DNA from: an uncultured Collinsella sp.
GTDB lineage: Bacteria > Actinomycetota > Coriobacteriia > Coriobacteriales > Coriobacteriaceae
Assembly: GCA_900544845.1 (NCBI GenBank)
Contig: UQWV01000033.1
Location: forward strand, 1 to 24,016
DNA length: 24,016 nt
Direction of reading: 5' to 3'
Shown: positions 15,638-22,621 of the stretch, piece after piece
Position numbering within the stretch: position 1 is the first letter of the stretch
Layout of the letters: every line of letters starts with the position of its first letter
The notes under the pieces: generated by a model
Told to the model about the DNA's origin: nothing
The model's database searches: none
What the model saw: the letters and a program-made list of their open reading frames with translations, nothing else
Position numbers and translations under genes: made by a program

Positions 15638-17395
15638 TTACTCGGCATCCTCGACCTCATACGAATCCGCCTCGGCGGGCTCATCGTTTGTCTCTGGCGC
15701 AGCCCCGCGTGCCTCGTCAAACGCCGCCTTCATGGTCTTGTTGCCCCAGGTGAGCTTGCGAATAGTAAGATCGTCGGCCTTCTTGTTGGCTAGGCGCAGA
15801 TTGTTCTCGGAGGACAGCAACGCTTCCTTGGTTTTTTGCAGATGGCTAATCGTCTTGTCGATTTCATCGATCGCCGTTTGGAATTTGCGGCTCGCGATCT
15901 CGTAGTTGCGACCGAAATCATTCTTGAACTTTTCCATCTTGGCTTCGAAGTTCGTGACGTCGATATTCTGCTGTTTGTACTCCGCCAGCTCCTGCTTATA
16001 GCGCAGCGAGCCCATGGCAGCGTTGCGCAGCAGCGTGATCATGGGAATGAAGAACTGCGGACGGATCACGTACATCTTCTCGTAGCGGTAACTCACGTCG
16101 ACGATACCCGCGTTATAGAGCTCGCTCTCGGGCTCGAGCAGCGTGCAGAGCACCGCGTACTCACAACCTTTCTGGCGACGATCGTGATCGAGTTTCTTAA
16201 AGAAGTCCTCGTTTTTATGCTTGGTCGCGGTCTCGTCGTTCTCGTTTTTCATCTCAAACATAATCGAAATGACCTCGTTGCCGCTCGCGTCGCACTCGCG
16301 GAAGATAAAGTCGCCCTTGGTGCCCTCGGACGCATCGTTATCCTTCTCGAAGTACGCGTTAGGAAATGCCGTCATGCGCAGACGGTTAAACTCGGTCTCG
16401 CAGTGCTGTTCGAGCGACTCGCCCACCATCTTGGTGGACAGGCGGACCTTCATGTCCTTCAGGCGCTCGATCTCTTCATCCTTATAGCGAATCAACTCGT
16501 CGCTCACGCGCTTGGCCTGCGCAAGCTCGAGCTCGTGTGCCGCCTTGGCCTGTTCCTCGCGAGAATCGCGCACCGCCAGCTCGCTCGTCAGTTTGGCACG
16601 CGCTTCATCGCGCTCTCGCTCCGCCGCGGCGACTGCCTTCGACAGCTCCATTTTTGCAGAAAGTTCTTGCTCACGAAGCTGTGCACGAAGGCCCTCGGCC
16701 TCGCGCTCGGACTGAGTCTTAGCATTCGAGAACTTCTCACGCACTTCTGTCTGGTAATCGGAAAGCTTACGATTCGCTTCGTTTTGCGCAGCCTCGAGCT
16801 TACGCTGCGCCTCGGCCGCAGCAGTTGCGAGCGCCATTTCTTGAGCCTTATCTGCGGCGGCAAGCTTTGCCTGTAACTCCGCAATCTGAGCATCGCGCAC
16901 GGCGAGGTCATTTTGAGTCGCATTGCGTACCGCGGCTTCGGCAAGCTTTGCTTCGTCATCTTTGCGCCCCAACTGCGCACGCAAATTGTCGATCTCGCGC
17001 TGAAGCTCGGCGTTCTCCTTTTGAGCGTCGGCACGGGCTTCAACCGCCGCGCGCTGGCTTGCGCTCTCGCGCTCTGCGGCAGCGCCCTCGAGCTTGGCGC
17101 GCAGCTCGGCGAGCTCAGCATCGCGCTTGGCGACTTCTTGCGCCAGTTTCTGATCCGCAGTGTTCTTCTGTTCGACAAGCTGAGCGCTGCGCTGGGACTC
17201 TGCCTCCTGCAAAGCAGCCGTCGAGCGCGAGCGTTCAAGCTCCAGCGCCTGCTCGCCCTCGCGCTGGACTGCCTTCACACGCTCATCCAGGTCGCGCGAA
17301 AACTCGGCATCGCGCACTTGCTTGACGATATCCGCATAGCCGGACGCGTCGACCTTAAAAACTTCGCCACAATGCGGGCACTTGATCTCATTCAT
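15638..17395 (-). CDS. DUF2130 protein: zinc-ribbon, long coiled coil, nuclease-like domain
   Basis: 585 aa, start supported by GAGGAGC. The first residues contain CPHC (6-9), a possible half zinc-ribbon. Residues ~25-320 are a continuous Ala/Glu/Lys/Arg/Gln heptad-rich coiled coil. Residues ~325-470 form the DUF2130 core (LRMTAFPNAYFEKDND, GDFIFRE, ISIMFEMKNE, AVLCTLLEPESELYN, YVIRPQFFIPMITLLR). D362 and E381-x-K383 have the spacing and hydrophobic context of a PD-(D/E)XK nuclease fold. A second coiled segment (~475-540) and an acidic tail follow. The family is widespread and uncharacterised; a DNA-related role is inferred from the fold resemblance only. It is transcribed alone, with the metallophosphoesterase terminator upstream of its start. 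Confidence 0.88.
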   Translation of the reverse strand: MNEIKCPHCGEVFKVDASGYADIVKQVRDAEFSRDLDERVKAVQREGEQALELERSRSTAALQEAESQRSAQLVEQKNTADQKLAQEVAKRDAELAELRAKLEGAAAERESASQRAAVEARADAQKENAELQREIDNLRAQLGRKDDEAKLAEAAVRNATQNDLAVRDAQIAELQAKLAAADKAQEMALATAAAEAQRKLEAAQNEANRKLSDYQTEVREKFSNAKTQSEREAEGLRAQLREQELSAKMELSKAVAAAERERDEARAKLTSELAVRDSREEQAKAAHELELAQAKRVSDELIRYKDEEIERLKDMKVRLSTKMVGESLEQHCETEFNRLRMTAFPNAYFEKDNDASEGTKGDFIFRECDASGNEVISIMFEMKNENDETATKHKNEDFFKKLDHDRRQKGCEYAVLCTLLEPESELYNAGIVDVSYRYEKMYVIRPQFFIPMITLLRNAAMGSLRYKQELAEYKQQNIDVTNFEAKMEKFKNDFGRNYEIASRKFQTAIDEIDKTISHLQKTKEALLSSENNLRLANKKADDLTIRKLTWGNKTMKAAFDEARGAAPETNDEPAEADSYEVEDAE

Positions 17396-17453
17396 AGCAG
17401 CTCCTCGATGGACGCAAATTTCAACCGCCTACACTCTACCGCGCCGCACGGAC

Positions 17454-17484
17454 AAAAAGGCGCCGCCATAATGGCAACGGCGCC
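17454..17484 (-). terminator. terminator of the HIRAN/metallophosphoesterase operon
   Basis: On the minus strand GGCGCCG (17484-17478) pairs with CGGCGCC (17465-17459), with an inner CCAT/ATGG stem, followed by CCTTTTT (17460-17454). It lies 58 bp after the metallophosphoesterase stop, beyond the GGGACAGG hairpin, and 58 bp before the start of the DUF2130 gene. Confidence 0.85.
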
Positions 17485-17486
17485 AG

Positions 17487-17523
17487 AACCACCACAAAGG
17501 TGCCTGTCCCCTTTGTGGCGGTT
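17487..17523 (-). repeat. GGGACAGG-loop hairpin repeat, copy 2
   Basis: Read on the minus strand: AACCGCCACAAAG, loop GGGACAGGCA, CTTTGTGGTGGTT. The 13-bp stem has one G-T wobble in this orientation, which is an A-C mismatch on the other strand, favouring a minus-strand RNA or single strand. Loop core GGGACAGG and the arm start AACC are shared with copy 1 at 3388-3424 while the rest of the arm differs. It begins 18 bp after the metallophosphoesterase stop. Confidence 0.7.
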
Positions 17524-17541
17524 TGTGTGACGGTTCGAGAA

Positions 17542-18087
17542 TTACAGTCCAAAGAAGCCGAGGATTTGATCACGGCTTACGGGCTTGTACTCGTTGGCAT
17601 CGAGGCCGACATCGTAGCGAAAGATAGGGCGCTCGCGATCGCGGTTGCGCGCGTTGGTGCGGTCTCCCCTGCTGTGGATATGCCCGTGCAGCATGATGGC
17701 GCCACGCGCCTTACCGTTCCAGCTGAGCATGGGGTAATGGCTCATCACCAGACGATGGCCCTTGGCATAGCCGGGGGCAACCTCCAGGTAATCGCGCACC
17801 TCATCCCAAATGTGCGGCGCGTCCGGATCTTCCCAATCGCCGTCATGGTTACCACGGATGAGCGTCACGTTCTTGCATTCGATACGCTCGCGCAGGCGCA
17901 CGGCACCCGCCAGGGGCAAGCGATAGGTAAAGTCTCCCAAGATATAGAGGCGGTCGTCCACAGCCACGCACTCATTGATGGCATCGATAACCTTGCGGTT
18001 CATCTCCTCGACCGAATCAAACGGCCGATCCATATCGTGCAAGATATTCGTATCGCCCAGGTGCAGGTCGGCGGTAAACCACATCAT
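17542..18087 (-). CDS. calcineurin-like metallophosphoesterase
   Basis: 181 aa. All metal-binding blocks are present in order: D-L-H in FTADLHLGDTNI (5-16), GD in YILGDFTYR, GNHD in LIRGNHDGDW, H in VMSHYPML, and GHIH in MLHGHIHSRGD. This is a compact one-domain cytosolic phosphoesterase with no signal peptide; substrate cannot be told from sequence. Two tandem ATGs start the frame (18087 and 18084) with GAGGG as a weak site. It is the last gene of a three-gene minus-strand unit with the HIRAN and 59-aa genes and is followed by a GGGACAGG hairpin and a terminator. Confidence 0.9.
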   Translation of the reverse strand: MMWFTADLHLGDTNILHDMDRPFDSVEEMNRKVIDAINECVAVDDRLYILGDFTYRLPLAGAVRLRERIECKNVTLIRGNHDGDWEDPDAPHIWDEVRDYLEVAPGYAKGHRLVMSHYPMLSWNGKARGAIMLHGHIHSRGDRTNARNRDRERPIFRYDVGLDANEYKPVSRDQILGFFGL

Positions 18088-18153
18088 CGTCTATGCCCTC
18101 GTTTCGCAACGTGTTCAACTCGTGCTAAGTATACAGACACAGCGATGCGGAAG

Positions 18154-18333
18154 TTATCCAAAGAGCCTGCCGAACAGGCCGCGGCGGCGCTTGTCTTGCT
18201 TTTTCGAAGCGTCACCCTGAGTTTTCTTACCCTGCCGTTTCCTACGGTCCTGCTCCAACTCATCGTCATCGAGTAGCATATCCCACTCAAACGGATCGTC
18301 TGTCAGATCGAGCAGGTCGTCGTCATCAAACAT
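18154..18333 (-). CDS. 59-aa bipolar-charge small protein
   Basis: A small frame with a strong AGGGAGG site 6 bp before ATG. The product begins MFDDDDLLDLTDDPFEWDML, continues with LLDDDELEQDRRKRQGKK, and ends KRRRGLFGRLFG. The first half is strongly acidic and the second half strongly basic, with an FG-repeat-like hydrophobic tip; no known domain is recognised. It lies 18 bp after the HIRAN gene and 66 bp before the metallophosphoesterase, in the same direction, so it is probably co-transcribed. The good ribosome site, tight spacing and non-random charge layout are the reasons for calling it. Function is unknown; it could be an adaptor or nucleic-acid-associated peptide. Confidence 0.75.
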   Translation of the reverse strand: MFDDDDLLDLTDDPFEWDMLLDDDELEQDRRKRQGKKTQGDASKKQDKRRRGLFGRLFG

Positions 18334-18351
18334 GACCGCCTCCCTTACCGA

Positions 18352-18678
18352 TTAGCGAGCATCCACCACATAGAGTCCAACGCGCACCTGATGCCACGGG
18401 CTGCGCTCGGGAGCAACCTGTTGCACGCGAGCCTCAAATACGTCCTCATGGCCGTAATACATCATCAAGGACAGCGGGCCGACCTCGTTTCCCGGAACAT
18501 ACCCAAGCTTGGTGTTGCCGCAGTAGATCGCAACCGCCTCAGGATCATGGGGGTTATCGCGCTCGGCACACAGCGTCAGCTTATCGCCAACCTTAAGATC
18601 GCCCAGGACCAAAGCGCCGTCGGCATACTGAAATCCCGCGATATGGAACGACAAAAGAACACGCGAAGGCTCGTACAT
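18352..18678 (-). CDS. HIRAN domain protein
   Basis: 108 aa, ATG with GAGGAG just upstream. The whole protein fits a stand-alone HIRAN domain: FHIAGFQYADG near the start, then LKVGDKLTLCAERDNPHDPEAVAIYCG and KLGYVPGNEVGPLS, the diagnostic blocks. HIRAN domains (HIP116/Rad5 N-terminus) bind DNA ends or stalled-replication structures in eukaryotic helicases, and stand-alone bacterial forms are of unknown role. It is the first gene of the unit with the 59-aa protein and the metallophosphoesterase. No helicase is fused, although two helicase genes lie elsewhere in this window. Confidence 0.9.
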   Translation of the reverse strand: MYEPSRVLLSFHIAGFQYADGALVLGDLKVGDKLTLCAERDNPHDPEAVAIYCGNTKLGYVPGNEVGPLSLMMYYGHEDVFEARVQQVAPERSPWHQVRVGLYVVDAR

Positions 18679-18883
18679 GGCAGCTCCTCTAACAGCCGGA
18701 TAAACCGGCGCTTAACCTTACTGAGAAGCTTACGGGCCCGTGCGGACACAAATTCACCCGCTCGCGCCTTTCGATCGCTCGTCGCTACGTCTGCGAGACA
18801 GAGCGCTTGCAGATAAGATAGCGGCATGGATGGCACCCGTGGCAGCGGGTCTTGCCAACTCCGATACACGTTTTCATCGTAAG
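18679..18883 (-). other. HIRAN leader region with small hairpin
   Basis: Non-coding stretch upstream of the HIRAN gene. A hairpin GCCGG-ATAAA-CCGGC (18695-18709) sits just upstream of the ribosome site, and a 10-bp palindrome ACGGGCCCGT lies at 18732-18741. No convincing promoter hexamers, tRNA or gene were found; open frames crossing it look like chance. Confidence 0.4.
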
Positions 18884-18919
18884 AAATGGCCGTCTTCGCT
18901 TGCGCGGAGGCGGCCATTT
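18884..18919 (-). terminator. terminator after the aldehyde dehydrogenase gene
   Basis: AAATGGCCG and CGGCCATTT form a 9-bp stem around an 18-nt loop, 23 bp past the aldehyde dehydrogenase stop. On the minus strand it is followed by TTTCTTACG; on the plus strand by TGTTTG. It probably works mainly for the minus-strand alcohol/aldehyde dehydrogenase operon. Confidence 0.65.
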
Positions 18920-18942
18920 TGTTTGCCCTATGTCATCTGATT

Positions 18943-20322
18943 CTAATGCACAAACATGCGCACGAACTTGTGCTTCCAGCTTGCGTAAGGAGCATAGCGG
19001 AATGGCACGTCCAGCCACGTCGCCTTGTTCACGATGCTCTTCTTGTGGCTAAACGTATCGAAGCTCTCGCGTCCATGGTACTGCCCCATACCGCTCGCTC
19101 CCATGCCGCCAAAGCCCATATGACTCGTAGCCAAATGCATAATGGTGTCATTAACACAGCCGCCGCCAAAGGGCACGTAGCGCACAAAGCGCTGCTGAGC
19201 CGCGCGATCCTGGCTAAAGATATACAGGGCCAGCGGCGTCGGACGATCCGTAATAAACGCTTCGGCCTCGTCTAGGCTCTCAAACGTCAGCACCGGCAAG
19301 ATGGGGCCGAAAATCTCCTCCCGCATCACGGCGTCCTCAGGCGCCACGCCGTCTAGGATCGTCGGCTCAATTTTGAGCGACGACTCGCGCGCCGTTCCTC
19401 CCAGCACAACCTTATCGGGGTCGATCAGCCCGCGCACGCGCGCGAAATGCTTGGCGTTGACGATATGACCGTAGTCCTCGTTGTCGAGCGGGTGCTCGCC
19501 AAACATGCGACGGACCTCCTCCTTGATGAGACCCAACAGCTCATCGTGCACGCGCACGTCGACCAGCAGGTAGTCGGGCGCCACGCAGGTCTGCCCCACG
19601 TTGAGCCATTTACCAAAGGCGATACGCCGTGCCGCAACCTTCAAGTTTGCCGTCGCATCCACGATGCAGGGACTCTTTCCGCCCAGCTCAAGCGTCACGG
19701 GCGTAAGGTTTTTACTTGCGTGCTCCATGACGAGCTTGCCGACCGGAACGCTACCGGTAAAGAAGATCTTGTCCCAGCACTCATCGAGCAGCGCCTCGTT
19801 CTCGGCGCGCCCACCCTCGACAACCGTCACCAGGCGCGGATCAAATGCCTCTTCACAGATTTGCTTGAGCACCACGCTCGATGCCGGAGCATAGGCGCTC
19901 GGCTTGATGACCACGGTATTGCCCGCGGCAAGGGCCCCGGCGAGCGGCTCGAGTGTTAGCAAAAACGGGTAGTTCCACGGAGCCATAATGAGCGTGACGC
20001 CATAGGGCACGGCTTGCGTTTTGCACACACTCACGGCGTTGGCAAGGTCACACGGACGCAGGCGCGGACGACTCCATCGAGCCACATGCGCAATCTGATG
20101 ACGAATCTCGGAAAGCGATGTGCCGATCTCGCACATATATGCCTCGTCATGCGACTTTCCCAAATCAGTCTTGAGCGCATGGGCAATATCGGCCTCGTGC
20201 GCCCGTACCGCCTCGCGTAAACTCACGAGCGTGCGACGTCGAGCATCGACATCAAACGTAGCGTGCGTCTTAAAGTAGGTGCGCTGATCGCCGACGATGC
20301 GCGCGATTTCCTCGGTGTTCAT
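18943..20322 (-). CDS. class 3-type NAD(P)-dependent aldehyde dehydrogenase
   Basis: 459 aa, ATG behind GGAGGGCCC. Landmarks: MAPWNYPFLLTLEPL (catalytic-site Asn), NTVVIKPSAYAP, FFTGSVPVGKLV, general-base Glu in TLELGGKSP, nucleophile Cys in GQTCVAPDY, EEIFGPILPV and PFGGGCVND. Length and the short N-terminus match class 3/AlkH-YwdH-like enzymes that oxidise fatty or aromatic aldehydes to acids. The C-terminus ends in a basic-hydrophobic stretch (SWKHKFVRMFVH) that could sit on membranes, as in long-chain aldehyde dehydrogenases. It begins 8 bp after the iron alcohol dehydrogenase gene, so the pair likely interconverts an alcohol, aldehyde and acid. The natural substrate is not evident. Confidence 0.93.
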   Translation of the reverse strand: MNTEEIARIVGDQRTYFKTHATFDVDARRRTLVSLREAVRAHEADIAHALKTDLGKSHDEAYMCEIGTSLSEIRHQIAHVARWSRPRLRPCDLANAVSVCKTQAVPYGVTLIMAPWNYPFLLTLEPLAGALAAGNTVVIKPSAYAPASSVVLKQICEEAFDPRLVTVVEGGRAENEALLDECWDKIFFTGSVPVGKLVMEHASKNLTPVTLELGGKSPCIVDATANLKVAARRIAFGKWLNVGQTCVAPDYLLVDVRVHDELLGLIKEEVRRMFGEHPLDNEDYGHIVNAKHFARVRGLIDPDKVVLGGTARESSLKIEPTILDGVAPEDAVMREEIFGPILPVLTFESLDEAEAFITDRPTPLALYIFSQDRAAQQRFVRYVPFGGGCVNDTIMHLATSHMGFGGMGASGMGQYHGRESFDTFSHKKSIVNKATWLDVPFRYAPYASWKHKFVRMFVH

Positions 20323-20330
20323 GGGCCCTC

Positions 20331-21551
20331 CTAGTTCTTGTCCTCAAACATACCACCCGCGACGACTTCGTACATACGCTCGAGCTCCAAACGGTCCATC
20401 AAAAGCGGAACGGGGTACAGCGGATTGGCCTCGGCATCGGCATGTGCTGCCATCTGCGGAATGTCAGAGCGGCGAATGCCCGCCACATATTTGGGAATGT
20501 CCAAGGCGGCGTTCATGCGGTCGACCCAATCGATAAAGGCCTCGGCCGCCAGGCTGTCCTGCGCGTTAACCGGCGCGATGCCGGCCATGCGGGCGAGATC
20601 AGCGAGCTTAGGAGCAGCAGCTTCGCCATAGGCGCGAAGCATATGCGGCAGGATGATGGCGTTGGCCAAGCCGTGCGGAATTCCGTATCGGCCGCCCAAG
20701 CTGTGTGCGATGGCATGAACGTATCCAACATAGGAGCGCGTAAAGGCAACACCCGCCTTATACGCCGCCGAAAGCATATTGCGACGCGCACGCATGTCAT
20801 CGCCATGCTCATAGGCCTCGAGCAAATTGTCGTGGATGAGCTGAACCGCCTGTCGCGCCATCTTGCGCGTATAGGGTGTGGTGCTTCGCCCGATAAACGC
20901 CTCGACGGCATGCGTCAGGGCGTCCATGCCCGTTTGTCCCGTAATGGAAGCGGGCAGGCCGCGCGTAAACTCGGGGTCGTGCACCGCGAAGCGCGGGATA
21001 AGCACAAAGTCGTTAATGGGATACTTGTAGTGTGTCTCGTCATCGGTAATTACTGCCGCAAGCGTGACCTCACTTCCCGTACCTGCCGTGGTGGGAACGG
21101 CGATAAGCAGCGGCAGGCGACGATGAATCCGCAGCAGCCCTCGCATCTTGTTGATGGGCTTGTTTGGCTGCGCGATGCGTGCGCCCACGCCCTTGGCGCA
21201 GTCCATGGCCGAGCCACCGCCAAAGCCGATAATGGCCTGGCAGGCGCGCTCTCGATACAGGGACGCCGCTTCTTCCACGTTTGAGACCGTGGGGTTCGCT
21301 GATGTTTTGGCATAGACCGCAACGCCAATTCCCTTGGACGTAAGCGCTGTCTCGAGCGGTGCCGTGAGCCCCAGACGGGCAATGCCGGGATCCGTCACGA
21401 TAAGAACCCGCTGTATCGAACGCTTTTGAAGCACTGTGGGCACATCCTCAGCGTGCTCCAGAATGCGTGGCTCGGTATAAGGCAGCACCGGCAATGCGAT
21501 GCGAAAAACCGTTTGATACGTTCGGCACCAGGCGCGGCGGGCTAGATGCAT
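20331..21551 (-). CDS. iron-containing (group III) alcohol dehydrogenase
   Basis: 406 aa, ATG with GAAGGAG. Nucleotide-binding motif GFGGGSAMDCAKG and AVPTTAGTGSEVT are typical of the family. Metal ligands are expected in AVHDPEF-GMDALTHAVEAF and in YVHAIAHSLGGRYGIPHGLANA, where the HAxxH...HG pattern is complete. It catalyses NAD(P)-linked alcohol/aldehyde interconversion in the cytosol, often during fermentation. It is the promoter-proximal gene of the pair with aldehyde dehydrogenase. The upstream region carries two copies of a TGTTGATTGNTYAAC sequence that look like regulator binding sites. The first ~20 residues (MHLARRAWCRTYQTV) are an Arg-rich lead not obviously part of the fold, but the ribosome site supports this start. 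Confidence 0.93.
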   Translation of the reverse strand: MHLARRAWCRTYQTVFRIALPVLPYTEPRILEHAEDVPTVLQKRSIQRVLIVTDPGIARLGLTAPLETALTSKGIGVAVYAKTSANPTVSNVEEAASLYRERACQAIIGFGGGSAMDCAKGVGARIAQPNKPINKMRGLLRIHRRLPLLIAVPTTAGTGSEVTLAAVITDDETHYKYPINDFVLIPRFAVHDPEFTRGLPASITGQTGMDALTHAVEAFIGRSTTPYTRKMARQAVQLIHDNLLEAYEHGDDMRARRNMLSAAYKAGVAFTRSYVGYVHAIAHSLGGRYGIPHGLANAIILPHMLRAYGEAAAPKLADLARMAGIAPVNAQDSLAAEAFIDWVDRMNAALDIPKYVAGIRRSDIPQMAAHADAEANPLYPVPLLMDRLELERMYEVVAGGMFEDKN

Positions 21552-21569
21552 AAAGGAAACTCCTTCATT

Positions 21570-21585
21570 TGTTGATTGGTCAACA
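21570..21585. promoter_or_regulatory. operator-like palindrome 1 upstream of alcohol dehydrogenase
   Basis: TGTTGATTGGTCAACA is a perfect 6-bp inverted repeat (TGTTGA/TCAACA) with a 4-bp centre. It sits 18 bp upstream of the alcohol dehydrogenase start and close to its ribosome site, where a bound TetR-family repressor would block transcription. A related copy follows at 21635. Confidence 0.65.
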
Positions 21586-21634
21586 TTTGCTCGACCGATT
21601 GTACTCAGCGGCGGTCAAAGACGGCCCGCCAATC

Positions 21635-21649
21635 GTTAATCAATCAACA
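21635..21649. promoter_or_regulatory. operator-like palindrome 2 upstream of alcohol dehydrogenase
   Basis: GTTAATCAATCAACA, reverse complement TGTTGATTGATTAAC, matches palindrome 1 at all but about two positions. The start-to-start spacing is about 65 bp, near six helical turns. The site also lies about 47 bp upstream of the putative rubrerythrin -35, so it might affect both directions. No regulator gene is in the window. Confidence 0.55.
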
Positions 21650-21695
21650 TCTTCATATCTCAAAATTGTTTTATTAAAAATCATTCCTAATAGGC

Positions 21696-21723
21696 TTCAC
21701 ATTTGGTTGCATTTATGGATAAT
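21696..21723 (+). promoter_or_regulatory. putative rubrerythrin promoter
   Basis: TTCACA (21696-21701), a 16-bp spacer and GATAAT (21718-21723) give a good housekeeping-type promoter, set in an unusually AT-rich stretch for this window (21650-21725). The leader would be about 75 nt. Not verified experimentally. Confidence 0.55.
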
Positions 21724-21742
21724 AGAACTCGTCAAGACGCAC

Positions 21743-21771
21743 GTCCGGAGAGGGCCCTTACGGGACCGGAC
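21743..21771 (+). other. leader hairpin of the rubrerythrin mRNA
   Basis: GTCCGG (21743-21748) and CCGGAC (21766-21771) pair perfectly, with an inner CCC-TTAC-GGG stem. It lies in the presumed 5' untranslated region about 36 nt before the rubrerythrin ATG. It may stabilise the mRNA or be regulatory; no known riboswitch class is recognised. Confidence 0.5.
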
Positions 21772-21807
21772 AAGCGCCCCATCGCCATCGATCGAAAGGA
21801 TCGAATC

Positions 21808-22368
21808 ATGAAGTTTGTTTGCCCCGTTTGCGGTTATGTGGAAGAGTTCGACGGCGACCAGCTGCCCGAGGATTTCAAGTGCCCCCAGTGCGGCGTTCCC
21901 GGTTCTCGTTTCCTGAAGCAGGAGGAGGGCCAGCTCGAGTGGGCTGCCGAGCACGTCGTGGGCGTCGCCAAGATGGAGGGCGTCTCCGAGGACATCGTTG
22001 CCGACCTGCGCGCCAACTTTGAGGGCGAGTGCTCTGAGGTCGGTATGTACCTGGCCATGGCTCGCGTCGCTCATCGCGAGGGCTATCCCGAGATCGGCCT
22101 GTACTGGGAGAAGGCTGCCCACGAGGAGGCCGAGCACGCCGCCAAGTTCGCCGAGCTCCTGGGCGAGGTCGTGACCGACTCCACCAAGAAGAACCTCGAG
22201 ATGCGCGTTGAGGCCGAGAATGGCGCCACCGCCGGCAAGACCGATCTTGCCAAGCGCGCTAAGGCCGCCGGCCTCGATGCCATCCACGACACCGTGCACG
22301 AGATGGCCCGCGACGAGGCCCGCCACGGCAAGGCTTTCGCCGGCCTGCTCAAGCGCTACTTTGGCTAA
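21808..22368 (+). CDS. reverse-type rubrerythrin (peroxide-reducing)
   Basis: 186 aa from ATG at 21808 behind GAAAGGATCG; the frame is open upstream but lacks similarity. An N-terminal rubredoxin-like knuckle pair (CPVCGY at 5-10, CPQCGVP near 30) binds one iron. The ferritin-like four-helix part follows, with di-iron ligands in GECSEVGMYLAMARVA, EKAAHEEAEHAAKF and HEMARDEARHGKAFAGLLKRY. Rubredoxin at the N-terminus defines the reverse rubrerythrin arrangement, which reduces hydrogen peroxide in anaerobes with electrons from NAD(P)H via a reductase. Codon choice is strongly restricted (GAG, AAG, GCC, CTG, GGC), unlike some neighbours, suggesting high expression. It has its own promoter, leader hairpin and strong terminator, so it is monocistronic. 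Confidence 0.95.
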   Translation: MKFVCPVCGYVEEFDGDQLPEDFKCPQCGVPGSRFLKQEEGQLEWAAEHVVGVAKMEGVSEDIVADLRANFEGECSEVGMYLAMARVAHREGYPEIGLYWEKAAHEEAEHAAKFAELLGEVVTDSTKKNLEMRVEAENGATAGKTDLAKRAKAAGLDAIHDTVHEMARDEARHGKAFAGLLKRYFG

Positions 22369-22379
22369 GCCAAACGCCT

Positions 22380-22440
22380 GAGACATAACCCCTAGCTCGA
22401 TGAGGCCCGGACCGTATTGGTTCGGGCCTTTTTATGTCTC
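22380..22440 (+). terminator. double-stem terminator of rubrerythrin
   Basis: Inner stem AGGCCCGGACC (22403-22413) / GGTTCGGGCCT (22419-22429) with loop GTATT, followed by TTTTT. An outer perfect 9-bp pair GAGACATAA (22380-22388) / TTATGTCTC (22432-22440) encloses it and takes up part of the T-tract. A strong intrinsic terminator. Confidence 0.9.
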
Positions 22441-22498
22441 GAGGACTCGTTAACGCCCTGAAATAAAACCACCTTCAGCATCGGCTTCTCATCAAAAA

Positions 22499-22621
22499 CT
22501 AGGTGAGTAGGCTTTTTGGAACTTGCCGAGCAGACCATCCATATTGCTTTATAAATCCGCAGGTAAATGACTTGTTGTAAAACGGCCAGGTCGCCAAAGC
22601 GTCAAAAGTCTACTCACTTAG
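22499..22621 (+). repeat. 123-bp long-hairpin element, copy 2
   Basis: Left arm CTAGGTGAGTAGGCTTTT (22499-22516) pairs fully with the right arm ending at 22621, using two G-U wobbles when read as plus-strand RNA; on the other strand these are C-A mismatches. CCGCAGGTA (22557-22565) and CTTG (22571-22574) lie at the same offsets as in copy 1, and total length is identical. Its right arm, read on the minus strand, encodes the last codons and stop (Leu-Ser-Glu-TAG) of the neighbouring gene. Confidence 0.8.

Noticed and set aside
15836..16876. 346-codon plus-strand open frame
   Set aside because: It is antisense to the DUF2130 gene; the His/Leu/Arg-rich product is a mirror of the coiled-coil codons.
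17500..18276. 258-codon plus-strand open frame
   Set aside because: It is antisense to the metallophosphoesterase and the 59-aa gene and starts in a repeat arm; no ribosome site.
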